Assembly (NCBI GenBank): GCA_027314685.1
Contig: DAHVAI010000369.1
Coordinates: 1-7,462, forward strand
Direction: 5' to 3'
Length of the DNA stretch: 7,462 nucleotides
Source of the DNA: Nitrososphaerota archaeon
GTDB taxonomy: Archaea; Thermoproteota; Nitrososphaeria; Nitrososphaerales; CADDZS01
Positions 1 through 5,558 of the stretch are shown here, one piece after another (positions within the stretch are counted from its first letter, which is position 1; each line of letters begins with the position of its first letter). The position numbers were made by a program, and so were the translations under genes. The notes beneath the pieces were generated by a model that saw only the letters and a program-made list of their open reading frames with translations, had not been told where the DNA came from and ran no database searches.

Positions 1-318
1 AGATCTTTTTGCTACGTCAGCGACACGATAAGAGGAATACTGAAACTCGCGCTATCAAAGCGAGACACTTTAGTTGTAAACATTGGAAATCCCAATGAGA
101 TGACGATTCTAGACTTGGCTAAGAAAATCATCGAGTCCACGAAGAGCAGCTCAAAACTCGCGTACTCTCCTTTGATGCAGGATGACCCCATGAGGCGGTG
201 TGCGGATATATCGGTCGCAAAGGAGATCTTGGGTTGGGAGCCGTTGGTTAATTTTGACGAGGGTTTGGGCCGCACGGTAAAGTGGTTTGAAGCACAGCTC
301 GTCAGAAACAGCAAGTGA
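1..318 (+). CDS. NAD-dependent epimerase/decarboxylase, UDP-glucuronate decarboxylase-like (3' end only)
   Basis: The 105-codon C-terminal part of an extended short-chain dehydrogenase/reductase; the 5' part lies outside the window. The frame is open from base 1 and begins RSFCYVSDTIRG, the conserved substrate-domain segment of this family. It continues with VVNIGNPNEMTILDLAKKI, DDPMRRCADISVAKEILGWEP and FDEGLGRTVKWF. This order and spacing closely follow UDP-glucuronate decarboxylase (UXS), which makes UDP-xylose from UDP-glucuronate in the cytoplasm for glycan synthesis. dTDP-glucose 4,6-dehydratases and UDP-glucose 4-epimerases share the fold and cannot be fully excluded, because the Rossmann glycine motif and the catalytic YxxxK are not in view. 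The gene converges on the glycosidase gene, 94 bases away. A decayed second copy of this same 3' end lies at 4455-4781. Family is confident; exact substrate is inference. Confidence 0.87.
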   Translation, partial: RSFCYVSDTIRGILKLALSKRDTLVVNIGNPNEMTILDLAKKIIESTKSSSKLAYSPLMQDDPMRRCADISVAKEILGWEPLVNFDEGLGRTVKWFEAQLVRNSK

Positions 319-412
319 GTATGATCCCAAGAAAAGATAACCACTGCTAGTTTGAGCGCAATCATTCTCGTGAGTGGCAAGAGATCCTAGTAACGGAAAG
401 TTCATGACAAGC

Positions 413-1441
413 TCAAGCCGTCGAACTAACTGTTCCGTTTTCAAGCCTAACGAAATTCTCTAGAAAAGTTAGGGCAGGTTTGGGAGCTAGTGAAGTTGAG
501 TTGAACAATCCGAAATCATATTGCTTCGGATTGTCGCTTCCAAACGTAGAAAACCACATGATTGCCTTGATGTAGTGCCTGGACATTAAGAACGTGTACA
601 TCTGGTCCACGAATACAGCTTGCTTCTGAAGCGAGTTGCCGGGGCTTGGGACTGTAGAAGCATTATTCGAAGGCATCCCCGTTTCCGTTATCCATATCGG
701 TTTGTTTGTCAAGGATTCGTAGCTTGACAACGCGATATTGACAACCTGAGACATTGTCAATCCAAACGAGAAGGTGTAGTTCATCAGATACCGCATCTCC
801 GTATAGAGTTGCAGAGATACGGCATCGCAGTAGCTCGCCGCTCCATAGCTCCAAACCTGCTGGGCCCATTGGTAAGTTTGCTGCGTCTGCTGTGTTCCGC
901 CGTTTATGATAGTGTTAGCGAGTCCAAGCACAACGTCAGAGGAGTTGAAAGCCTTGATTATCGGATACGCAGTCTTTAGCATCATGTAATAGTTGTATGC
1001 ACTCCCGTTTTCATATCCAGATTGGTATTGCGGCAAGTCAGGTTCGTTCCAGATTTCCCAGACGTGAATCTTGGGGTATTGGGCGAGAGCCAGTGATACC
1101 TCTGACTTCCAATTGGCTATTGTCCATGAGGAGTTTTGAAACGAGTGATAGTCCAAGTCGGCTACGATGCTAATATTAGCTTCAGTCAGCTGATTGTACC
1201 ATGCCATCCCTCCGTTCCAAAAGATATCCTCCCTGTCCCAGTGGATTCCGTATTGATTGGATAGATTGTTCAAAAATTGTTGAGTTGCTTCTGTACTTCC
1301 TGCTTGATTTACCCCCAAAATTGGATTGTTGATATTTGCATTTTGAGACGTAAGGCCAGGTACGCCCACGGCGACTGTGCTCGCAGAAACTGTTCCAAAG
1401 ATGATTGTCAGCAGCATCATGGCAAGAATGATTGCTCTCAA
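413..1441 (-). CDS. Secreted clan GH-A glycoside hydrolase (TIM barrel)
   Basis: A 342-residue predicted exported glycosidase. Residues 1-20 (MRAIILAMMLLTIIFGTVSA) look like a signal peptide with a cleavage-type A-S-T after them. The mature part carries the two clan GH-A signatures: IHVWEIWNEPD with likely acid/base E133, and IWITETGMPS with likely nucleophile E253. The spacing of 120 residues suits a retaining beta/alpha barrel of the GH5/GH39 type; the exact family and substrate cannot be read from the sequence. Eight N-X-S/T sequons (N89, N103, N145, N166, N221, N260, N314, N335) fit an exported archaeal glycoprotein. No C-terminal anchor is seen. The start chosen is TTG at 1441, which keeps a charged n-region (R2). 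ATG at 1420 would shorten the signal. The frame is also open upstream to 1527, with a possible GTG at 1489. It is the last gene of the minus-strand cluster, 66 bases after the coiled-coil gene. Confidence 0.85.
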   Translation of the reverse strand: MRAIILAMMLLTIIFGTVSASTVAVGVPGLTSQNANINNPILGVNQAGSTEATQQFLNNLSNQYGIHWDREDIFWNGGMAWYNQLTEANISIVADLDYHSFQNSSWTIANWKSEVSLALAQYPKIHVWEIWNEPDLPQYQSGYENGSAYNYYMMLKTAYPIIKAFNSSDVVLGLANTIINGGTQQTQQTYQWAQQVWSYGAASYCDAVSLQLYTEMRYLMNYTFSFGLTMSQVVNIALSSYESLTNKPIWITETGMPSNNASTVPSPGNSLQKQAVFVDQMYTFLMSRHYIKAIMWFSTFGSDNPKQYDFGLFNSTSLAPKPALTFLENFVRLENGTVSSTA

Positions 1442-1507
1442 GATTCTGCCTTGACTCCAGAGTTAGATGAAAGCGTAAGGATGATCACAACGAGTACCCG
1501 CAGATCT

Positions 1508-2620
1508 TCAATCAGTCTTTCCTGATTTTAGTTTGGATATCGATTCTTTGAGAGAAGTAGCCTCCGACATCAGTTCTATCACCTTCTGGCTAACCTCTTT
1601 TTCGAGGGTTTTCAAGCTCGCATAATTTTTCAGCTTTGACTCAAATGTAGGCAGATCCACTCCCGCCTTTTGCAGAATTTGGTCCCAAGAGAGTATTCTG
1701 TTTACGTCGATATGCTTTCCCTCCAAATCGTTGATTTCATTGGCCACTTTTGAATATTTTTCATCGATCTCCTTGAGCTTCTCCGAGTGTTTACCCTCAT
1801 CCAATTCAAATTGACGCCTTGCCTTGCTGACTTGATCCGTGACCTGTCTTTCTTCCTCCTTGAGACGAAGGATGTCAGCCTTTAATCCGTTTACTGCATC
1901 GTAGTTTGCCAGAATGTCTTCTTCAAATCGAGAGAATGCTGCTTCCGTGTCTATGTCATTCTTGCTAGAAATGTTAAGCACCAGTTTAAGCAAGTTATCC
2001 ACACGCTCTATGCTCAGATTCATACCGTCCAGTTTCTGCTTTAGCTCCAAGTATTGCTCTAGATGTAGTTCTGATTTGTTTTGCTCATCTCTCGCTTTTT
2101 CTTTTCGCTTTTCTAGCTCAACTATCTCTTGGTGGAGCGTGTCTCTTTCAATCTGAATCGCCATGATCTCATTTGCCATGGATTCGTATTGCACTTTCAA
2201 TTCATCAAACGTTGCACTATACCTTTTTTCGAGATCATTCAAGGCAGCGACCTGCGACACTAGCGCTTCTGGAGTATAACCCATTTCCATAGCCTTCGCG
2301 TAGGCTGTTGAAAGAAAGGCCTCTAGCTCTGGAATCCCAGCACCATACTCCTTCAAGATCCTTGCCACTCTGGCACCACGTACCATTTCGTCAAGCTCAA
2401 TTCCACCCCTTCGCCTGAATCTAGCGACTTCGCCCAGTTCTTTGACTAGCCTAGTTACGCCAAAAGATTTTGCTGCGGCGTCTAATCCATTCTCTTCCGA
2501 TTCGCGTTCGAATTCATCGATGACTGCTTTGATGTCATCGCTGCTCAGTTCATCTTCGTTCTCAGTCGTCGGCAGACTTGACTCATTTCCGCTTTGATTT
2601 TTTGAAATGGCCTTCTTCAA
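1508..2620 (-). CDS. Soluble coiled-coil protein of unknown function (370 aa)
   Basis: No family recognised. The first ~30 residues are polar and probably disordered. Residues ~30-115 are mixed and may be globular, including the basic stretch ARFRRRGG near 66-73. Long Glu/Lys/Leu heptad-like segments follow at about 120-190, 231-285 and 330-365. The middle and end also hold a short conserved-looking WDQILQKAGVDLPTFESKL (about 312-330). There is no signal peptide or membrane segment, so the product is probably cytoplasmic. It resembles SMC-type rods only in composition; there is no Walker A or ABC signature, so it is not an SMC ATPase. The start is TTG at 2620, because a TAG lies two codons upstream and no ATG occurs until about residue 148. 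GGTGG lies 8 bases before this TTG as a possible ribosome site. The TTG overlaps the TGA of the 48-aa gene as TTGA, which points to translational coupling. Confidence 0.8.
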   Translation of the reverse strand: MKKAISKNQSGNESSLPTTENEDELSSDDIKAVIDEFERESEENGLDAAAKSFGVTRLVKELGEVARFRRRGGIELDEMVRGARVARILKEYGAGIPELEAFLSTAYAKAMEMGYTPEALVSQVAALNDLEKRYSATFDELKVQYESMANEIMAIQIERDTLHQEIVELEKRKEKARDEQNKSELHLEQYLELKQKLDGMNLSIERVDNLLKLVLNISSKNDIDTEAAFSRFEEDILANYDAVNGLKADILRLKEEERQVTDQVSKARRQFELDEGKHSEKLKEIDEKYSKVANEINDLEGKHIDVNRILSWDQILQKAGVDLPTFESKLKNYASLKTLEKEVSQKVIELMSEATSLKESISKLKSGKTD

Positions 2621-2763
2621 GATCTATGCCACCGCTGTGGATGATCTGACAAATTGGCGGCGTAGCTTGTATCAGAGGTACGATTTCTAACTTTTGATTT
2701 GGTACAAACCGCTGAGCAATATTCAGAGTCCTTTTCCATTCTATCTGCACAAAGGATCTTCAT
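2617..2763 (-). CDS. 48-aa Cys-containing small protein, unknown
   Basis: An easily missed small gene whose boundaries are set by its neighbours. ATG at 2763 overlaps the stop of the 83-aa gene as ATGA, and its TGA (2619-2617) overlaps the TTG of the 370-aa gene as TTGA. The product starts MKILCADRMEKDSEYCSAVC, with Cys at 5, 16 and 20, and ends in a basic, His/Trp/Arg-containing tail (HPQRWHRS). Three cysteines plus a terminal histidine could bind a metal, but no known zinc motif is complete. An in-frame ATG at 2808 would give 63 residues but would overlap the upstream gene by 49 bases; the 4-base overlap is preferred. There is no signal peptide. Function unknown; it could alternatively serve mainly as a coupling reading frame. 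Confidence 0.55.
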   Translation of the reverse strand: MKILCADRMEKDSEYCSAVCTKSKVRNRTSDTSYAANLSDHPQRWHRS

Positions 2764-3011
2764 TTCAGACCAACGAGCTGCACCAGTTTGTTTAGAATCT
2801 GGCTCCACTCCAGTTCCTGGGTGCTCAGTCCATTCGACACAATGGTAATCTCGTGCATGGAAATCTGATCTGTTGGAACACCGTTCTTGAGAAAGTCGCC
2901 TATTCTTCTGATAGCATCTTCTTGATCGTCGAATAGAAGGAACGTCTCCTGACCCGCCAAACTATTTCCGACCATGTAGAGCGGTTTGTTCTTACTGACG
3001 ACTAGTTCCAA
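2760..3011 (-). CDS. Small conserved-looking protein, unknown (83 aa)
   Basis: The product is a compact alpha/beta-looking soluble protein with no recognised family. Its middle reads LLFDDQEDAIRRIGDFLKNG, a strand followed by an amphipathic helix, then HEITIVSNGL and a Leu-rich C-terminal helix ending LVQLVGLK. The start chosen is TTG at 3011, with AGGA about 13 bases upstream; in-frame stop TAA lies six codons before it. An internal ATG at residue 13 (2975) is the alternative and would remove MELVVSKNKPLY. No export signal. Its stop codon overlaps the ATG of the 48-aa gene (ATGA), so the two are almost certainly co-translated. It probably acts with the small and large coiled-coil proteins downstream, but nothing in the sequence says how. 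Confidence 0.7.
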   Translation of the reverse strand: MELVVSKNKPLYMVGNSLAGQETFLLFDDQEDAIRRIGDFLKNGVPTDQISMHEITIVSNGLSTQELEWSQILNKLVQLVGLK

Positions 3012-3029
3012 GGTGCATGTTATTCCTAG

Positions 3030-3218
3030 TTAATCCGCTATAAGCTTAGTGAAAATCAAGCCCGATGATTCGGAAATTGATATGCTAGAAGAGGAAATGA
3101 TGTATAGAAATTTCCCTTTCTTGGTGAAATTTTTATGCTCTAGCCAATTTCTTTTTCCGATGAAAAAGCTATCTGCTGAGTGCGCATCTATGAAAAGTTG
3201 AGTAAACGTTCGTATCAA
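3030..3218 (-). CDS. Doubtful 62-aa open frame between two cluster genes
   Basis: A TTG at 3218 overlaps the TGA of the upstream membrane coiled-coil gene as TTGA, and the frame ends 18 bases before the next TTG start, so it fits the coupling pattern of the cluster. The predicted product is Phe/Ser/Ile-rich with the low-complexity stretch SSSSISISESSG and has no recognisable domain. Against it, the DNA is more A/T-rich than the neighbouring genes and contains a TATA-like box on the same strand. It could simply be a spacer carrying an internal promoter. A coincidental TTGA has roughly a one-in-four chance whenever the stop is TGA. Confidence 0.3.
   Translation of the reverse strand: MIRTFTQLFIDAHSADSFFIGKRNWLEHKNFTKKGKFLYIISSSSISISESSGLIFTKLIAD
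3127..3138 (-). promoter_or_regulatory. Possible internal TATA-like box
   Basis: On the minus strand the sequence reads GCATAAAAATTT, similar to an archaeal TATA box. A transcript starting about 25 bases downstream would have a leader of roughly 90 bases before the 83-aa gene. It would allow the 83-aa, 48-aa and 370-aa genes to be expressed separately from the two upstream surface-protein genes. A second weaker candidate, CTTATAGC near 3036-3043, would give an almost leaderless TTG at 3011. Both are based on composition and spacing only. Confidence 0.22.
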
Positions 3219-3667
3219 GCTCTTGACTGGAGCAATTTTCTAACTATCTCTGTCAGCAGTTTTTCCATTTCATCGTACTTTCTCTCGATAGAAGAAATCT
3301 CCTCTCTCAGAGACTCCGCCGTTACTTTGTCGTCAGATGTTGAGTCTGACAGTGCTACAATGTTTTGATTCAGACCTGCAAGTTCTTCGCGAAGAGAGTC
3401 TGTCTTTACTGCCACAGCTTCAACTTGATCTTTTAAGCTCTGGTGTGTTTGCTCTATCTTCCTTTGAATGTCCTCAAGGGTCTGGTATGTGATCTTTGAT
3501 TCCATAGTGGTAGTGTGTGTTTCCCTGGACCCGTATTCCTTCCAGGCGGTTTCAATAAATCGGACTCTACCCTCAAGCTTGTCAAGAAGATAGAGCGTGA
3601 ACAGGCTTATCGCCACTATTCCAGAGATGGATACGATTAGTCCTATCTGAAGAACCTCGAGCGCCAT
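3215..3667 (-). CDS. Membrane-anchored coiled-coil protein (150 aa)
   Basis: One strong N-terminal membrane helix (about residues 4-28, LQIGLIVSISGIVAISLFTLYLL) is followed by a charged, helical remainder. Heptad-like coiled coil is clear at about 61-100 and 118-147 (LREEISSIERKYDEMEKLL). The short N-terminus before the helix and the basic/acidic tail after it (DKLEGRVRF) suggest a signal-anchor with the coiled coil in the cytoplasm, but topology is not certain. The start is ATG at 3667; the gene begins 28 bases after the Thr-rich gene. No enzymatic motif is present. A plausible job is a membrane tether for the soluble 370-aa coiled-coil protein made from the same transcript; this is inference. 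No family is recognised. Confidence 0.78.
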   Translation of the reverse strand: MALEVLQIGLIVSISGIVAISLFTLYLLDKLEGRVRFIETAWKEYGSRETHTTTMESKITYQTLEDIQRKIEQTHQSLKDQVEAVAVKTDSLREELAGLNQNIVALSDSTSDDKVTAESLREEISSIERKYDEMEKLLTEIVRKLLQSRA

Positions 3668-3695
3668 CTTAGGCGAATCACTTCAAGCTCATCAA

Positions 3696-4094
3696 CTACC
3701 GGCAGTAGTCAGCGTCAACGGAACAGCTTATTGTCGTAGTTATCACTGAGACGGTGGTTGTGCTCGTAATCACGGTCGTGGTCGAGCTTAAGTAAGTCGT
3801 GGTCGTTGTGGTAAAGGTTGGACCGGGTTCGGTTGTAGTCACAGTTAACACGGTTGTAAACAATTCGAGTGTTCCGTTGACAGTCGTCGTCACCACAGTT
3901 GTTCGTGTGACAGTCGTAGCTGAGCTTGTGAGTGTCGTGGTAAGGGTGCTGCTAGGACCTGTAGTCGTCGTAGTTGTCGTGAGCGTGGTTGTAGACGAAG
4001 TGGTGAAGCCAAGCGGGCCTTCCGCGACTGCAGTGACTGATGCAATGCCGAAAGTAACCACAAGTACCGCAAGAGTAAAGATGAGCATTCTCAT
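3696..4094 (-). CDS. Secreted Thr-rich mucin-like protein (132 aa)
   Basis: A signal peptide (residues 1-24, MRMLIFTLAVLVVTFGIASV then TAVAEG) precedes a mature protein dominated by Thr, with Ser and Val, from about residue 31 to 122. There are runs such as TTTLTTTTTTTG and a single N-glycosylation sequon NGT at 73-75. The C-terminus breaks the pattern with SCSVDADYCR, placing two cysteines (124, 131) near the end. Composition is that of archaeal surface linkers and mucin-like stalks that carry O-glycans. Unlike S-layer or pilin proteins it has no globular domain and no membrane anchor. The start is ATG at 4094, with GGAAG about 9 bases upstream. It is the first gene of the minus-strand cluster. 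The ACN-codon repeats could vary in number between strains. The Val-rich opposite-strand frame here is only the complement of these codons. Confidence 0.78.
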   Translation of the reverse strand: MRMLIFTLAVLVVTFGIASVTAVAEGPLGFTTSSTTTLTTTTTTTGPSSTLTTTLTSSATTVTRTTVVTTTVNGTLELFTTVLTVTTTEPGPTFTTTTTTYLSSTTTVITSTTTVSVITTTISCSVDADYCR

Positions 4095-4454
4095 GCCGAG
4101 CTTCCTACCCCTGTGAAGCCCAGCATTTCAAGACAAAGCAAGTCGCAAACACTGTTTCTTGATTATTGCGATGTGAAACATACGATCGCGGTCTGTCAAA
4201 AGTGATTCTCCATTTTTGGAGAAAAAGTCAGGGTGATGCAAAGTATCGCAAAGACGCGCGATAATCATGTTTGAATAAGCGAATCTTCCGAGAAATAAAG
4301 GATTCGAGATCTGGATTTTCGGCTAGACATTTGGATCAATGTCTACACCAGCATCGTAGAATGTTTCTGCTAGTTATCTGAAAACGGAAAATTTTGTCGA
4401 AATCACGGACCACAGCGAGGACGGCGGCAGCATTCCAAGATGCGTCAAAGACCA
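4095..4454. other. Gene-poor stretch upstream of the minus-strand cluster
   Basis: No convincing gene on either strand. It should hold the promoter of the Thr-rich gene, but I see no clear TATA box; CAATAATC on the minus strand near 4157-4164 is the best weak candidate. It contains the 7-bp hairpin at 4206-4223 and a smaller inverted repeat, TATCGC at 4244-4249 against GCGATA at 4258-4263. From about 4300 on, traces of the upstream part of the decayed epimerase copy may persist. For example, the plus-strand codons AAT TTT GTC near 4391 read NFV, where this enzyme family usually has PNF followed by V or I. That extension is too weak to annotate as pseudogene. Confidence 0.5.
4206..4223. repeat. 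Perfect 7-bp inverted repeat with 4-base loop
   Basis: TTCTCCA, loop TTTT, then TGGAGAA. It is a symmetric stem-loop that sits about 110 bases upstream of the Thr-rich gene start. On the plus strand AAAAG follows; on the minus strand the sequence continues TCACTTTTG, a weak T-tract. It may be a terminator for a transcript entering from the right, or a dimeric regulator site, for example for the nearby winged-helix protein. Function is not determined by the sequence. Confidence 0.45.
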
Positions 4455-4781
4455 GTCGATATGTACGTGCATGCTCTTCGGCTTGTACTACGCCGTCTAC
4501 GCGAATTGCCCCTGCTCTCAATCTAAGTCGGACGCTTTGGCCCTAAATATCTGAAAATCCCAACAGGATAGCGATTCTAGTCCTAGCTAAAGATCATAGA
4601 ACAAACGAATAGCAGAACAGATCTTGCTCATTCCTTGCTGATGCAATGATGATCCCATGAGATGGCGCGTAGACATTTCAAAGGCAAGAGATCTCGGGCT
4701 GGAAGCAACCAGTGAATTTCGAGGAGTGTCTTGGCCGTACTGAAAGTCGTTTAGTTACAACTTGCCCGATACAGCAAATTA
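4455..4781 (+). pseudogene. Decayed second copy of the epimerase/decarboxylase 3' end
   Basis: This stretch aligns with bases 1-318 along its whole length in the same orientation. Examples are GATTCTAG at 4573-4580 against 105-112, GAAATCCCAA-like sequence at 4553-4563 against 86-95, and ACAGCAA at 4771-4777 against 308-314. Bases 4648-4680 still read DDPMRWRVDIS against DDPMRRCADIS in the intact gene (8 of 11 identical). The coordinate offset drifts from 4468 to 4467 to 4463, so several small deletions have shifted the frame. Stops interrupt every frame, for example TGA soon after WPY near 4740. It is a long-inactive paralogue fragment. Its left border is uncertain, since similarity weakens before about 4455 and may reach back to about 4300. 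The 61-residue minus-strand frame at 4336-4521 is an accident of this relic. Confidence 0.8.
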
Positions 4782-4814
4782 AACAGATTCTTTCAGAAAA
4801 GTGATCTGCTGTTT
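4781..4814 (-). terminator. Imperfect hairpin after the winged-helix gene
   Basis: AAACAG (4781-4786) and CTGTTT (4809-4814) are exact complements enclosing 22 bases; an alternative pairing joins CAGAT with ATCTG. On the minus strand the stem starts 4 bases after the stop codon of the regulator gene and is followed by a TTTAATTT-like stretch, so it could end that transcript. Archaeal termination depends mainly on T-tracts, so this is tentative. Confidence 0.3.
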
Positions 4815-4817
4815 AAC

Positions 4818-5165
4818 TTATTGACCAGGCCTGGTTTGGCTAGTTCTTGTTATCTGGAATTCCAGCTGCTTTGTTGCTTCGTGCACCAGCTTTCCCAGAT
4901 TAGTGTGGATGTATCTTCCGTTGTCTTTTCTTACTAGACCAAGCTGGATGAGTTTTCGAAGCCTAACATAGTAGCGCTTTTTCGAGAAGCTCTGTTCTTC
5001 AAGAACTTCTGAACTTGCATCAATACCATCTGAAGCAAGTCTAAAGATTCTGTAGCTGTCTGTGTTTGATAGAGCTGAGTATATTTCACGAACAAAAGTT
5101 TCCGAAGGAACCATCTCCAACAAAGCCCTGTGAACTTGGCTTGGAAATGTCGATTGCGACTCCAT
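4818..5165 (-). CDS. Winged-helix DNA-binding protein, putative transcriptional regulator
   Basis: A 115-residue single-domain protein. Residues ~30-97 form a winged helix: a first helix in SNTDSYRIFRLASDG, a helix-turn-helix where residues 58-76 (EQSFSKKRYYVRLRKLIQL) hold the recognition helix, and a wing GLVRKDNGRYIHT. The ending NLGKLVHEA is typical of the small archaeal regulators with a KxYYxRLxxLxxxGL core, abundant in Thaumarchaeota. There is no ligand domain, cysteine cluster or membrane segment. The ATG at 5165 is preferred; a TATA-like element lies about 32 bases upstream, so the transcript would have almost no leader. The gene stands alone between the epimerase relic and a gene-poor region. 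It could control the minus-strand cluster ahead or the divergent plus-strand genes, but no target is shown. Confidence 0.82.
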   Translation of the reverse strand: MESQSTFPSQVHRALLEMVPSETFVREIYSALSNTDSYRIFRLASDGIDASSEVLEEQSFSKKRYYVRLRKLIQLGLVRKDNGRYIHTNLGKLVHEATKQLEFQITRTSQTRPGQ

Positions 5166-5190
5166 GAAAAATAATGTGCCCAGAGGTGGT

Positions 5191-5204
5191 CAATATTCAA
5201 TTTT
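5191..5204 (-). promoter_or_regulatory. TATA-like element for the winged-helix gene
   Basis: On the minus strand AAAATTGAATATTG lies with its centre about 32 bases before the ATG at 5165. With the usual archaeal spacing of about 26 bases to the transcription start, the leader would be roughly 5 bases. Leaderless or nearly leaderless messages are common in archaea. Assigned from position and A/T content only. Confidence 0.35.
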
Positions 5205-5526
5205 GCCGTTTATGGAAAAAGTAGCCACGAATAGTAAAGAAAATGCTGTATCGGAATCCGATATACCGGTAAGCTAGTTGGAAGAAAGGTTGGCTATGAA
5301 ATTTCTGATTATTTTCAACGGGTGCTGCAAGATCGCTGGCTAGCTTCTTTGATGATCTGGAATTCTGAAAAAGAAAATCAATCGAAATGCCAGGTGCCAA
5401 GAATTGCGGCTTCAAGAAACACAATATTGCGGGATGCATCGTGTGCTAATAACGACTTTTGGTATGTTCTAGCGAATTTGTTGCTGATTTTGTACAATGC
5501 CGAGCTTTCAAGAAATTCCGAGGCAC
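5205..5526 (+). other. Gene-poor stretch with one doubtful open frame
   Basis: No recognisable gene. One plus-strand frame is open from about 5237 to a TAA at 5532-5534. It has no ATG, and its only usual start is GTG at 5322, which would give 70 residues (MLQDRWLASLMIWNSEKENQ at the start, then LANLLLILYNAELSRNSEALK near the end). The product has no recognised domain. The frame's stop coincides with the TATA-like box of the next gene. It may be a decayed gene, a lineage-specific small gene, or chance. Confidence 0.35.
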
Positions 5527-5534
5527 TAAAATAA
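5527..5534 (+). promoter_or_regulatory. TATA-like box for the DHH phosphoesterase gene
   Basis: TAAAATAA is centred about 28 bases before the TTG start at 5559, which is the spacing expected for a leaderless archaeal transcript. This supports the TTG as the true start, since no Shine-Dalgarno sequence is seen in front of it. Confidence 0.42.
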
Positions 5535-5558
5535 GATGGTTATCTGGATAAGATCAAA

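Noticed and set aside
352..370. TTGAGCGCAATCATTCTCG resembles the start of the glycosidase gene (TTGAGAGCAATCATTCTTG on the minus strand), 17 of 19 bases
   Set aside because: In a window of this size on two strands, such a match is not far from chance, and similarity does not continue on either side.
12..444. Minus-strand frames across the epimerase end
   Set aside because: They are antisense to a clear UXS-like protein and overlap the glycosidase 3' end.
1508..2620. SMC/Rad50-type ATPase for the coiled-coil protein
   Set aside because: No Walker A, signature or Walker B motif is present; only the coiled-coil composition is similar.
3799..4116. Val-rich plus-strand open frame
   Set aside because: It is the complement of the ACN/GTN codon runs of the Thr-rich gene. 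The minus-strand reading has a signal peptide and suitable gene context.
4336..4521. 61-residue minus-strand frame
   Set aside because: It largely lies antisense to the decayed epimerase copy and has no domain or good start context.
5197..5439. 80-residue minus-strand frame upstream of the winged-helix gene
   Set aside because: It overlaps the likely promoter of that gene, and its composition (Phe/Ser/Gln mix) shows no domain.
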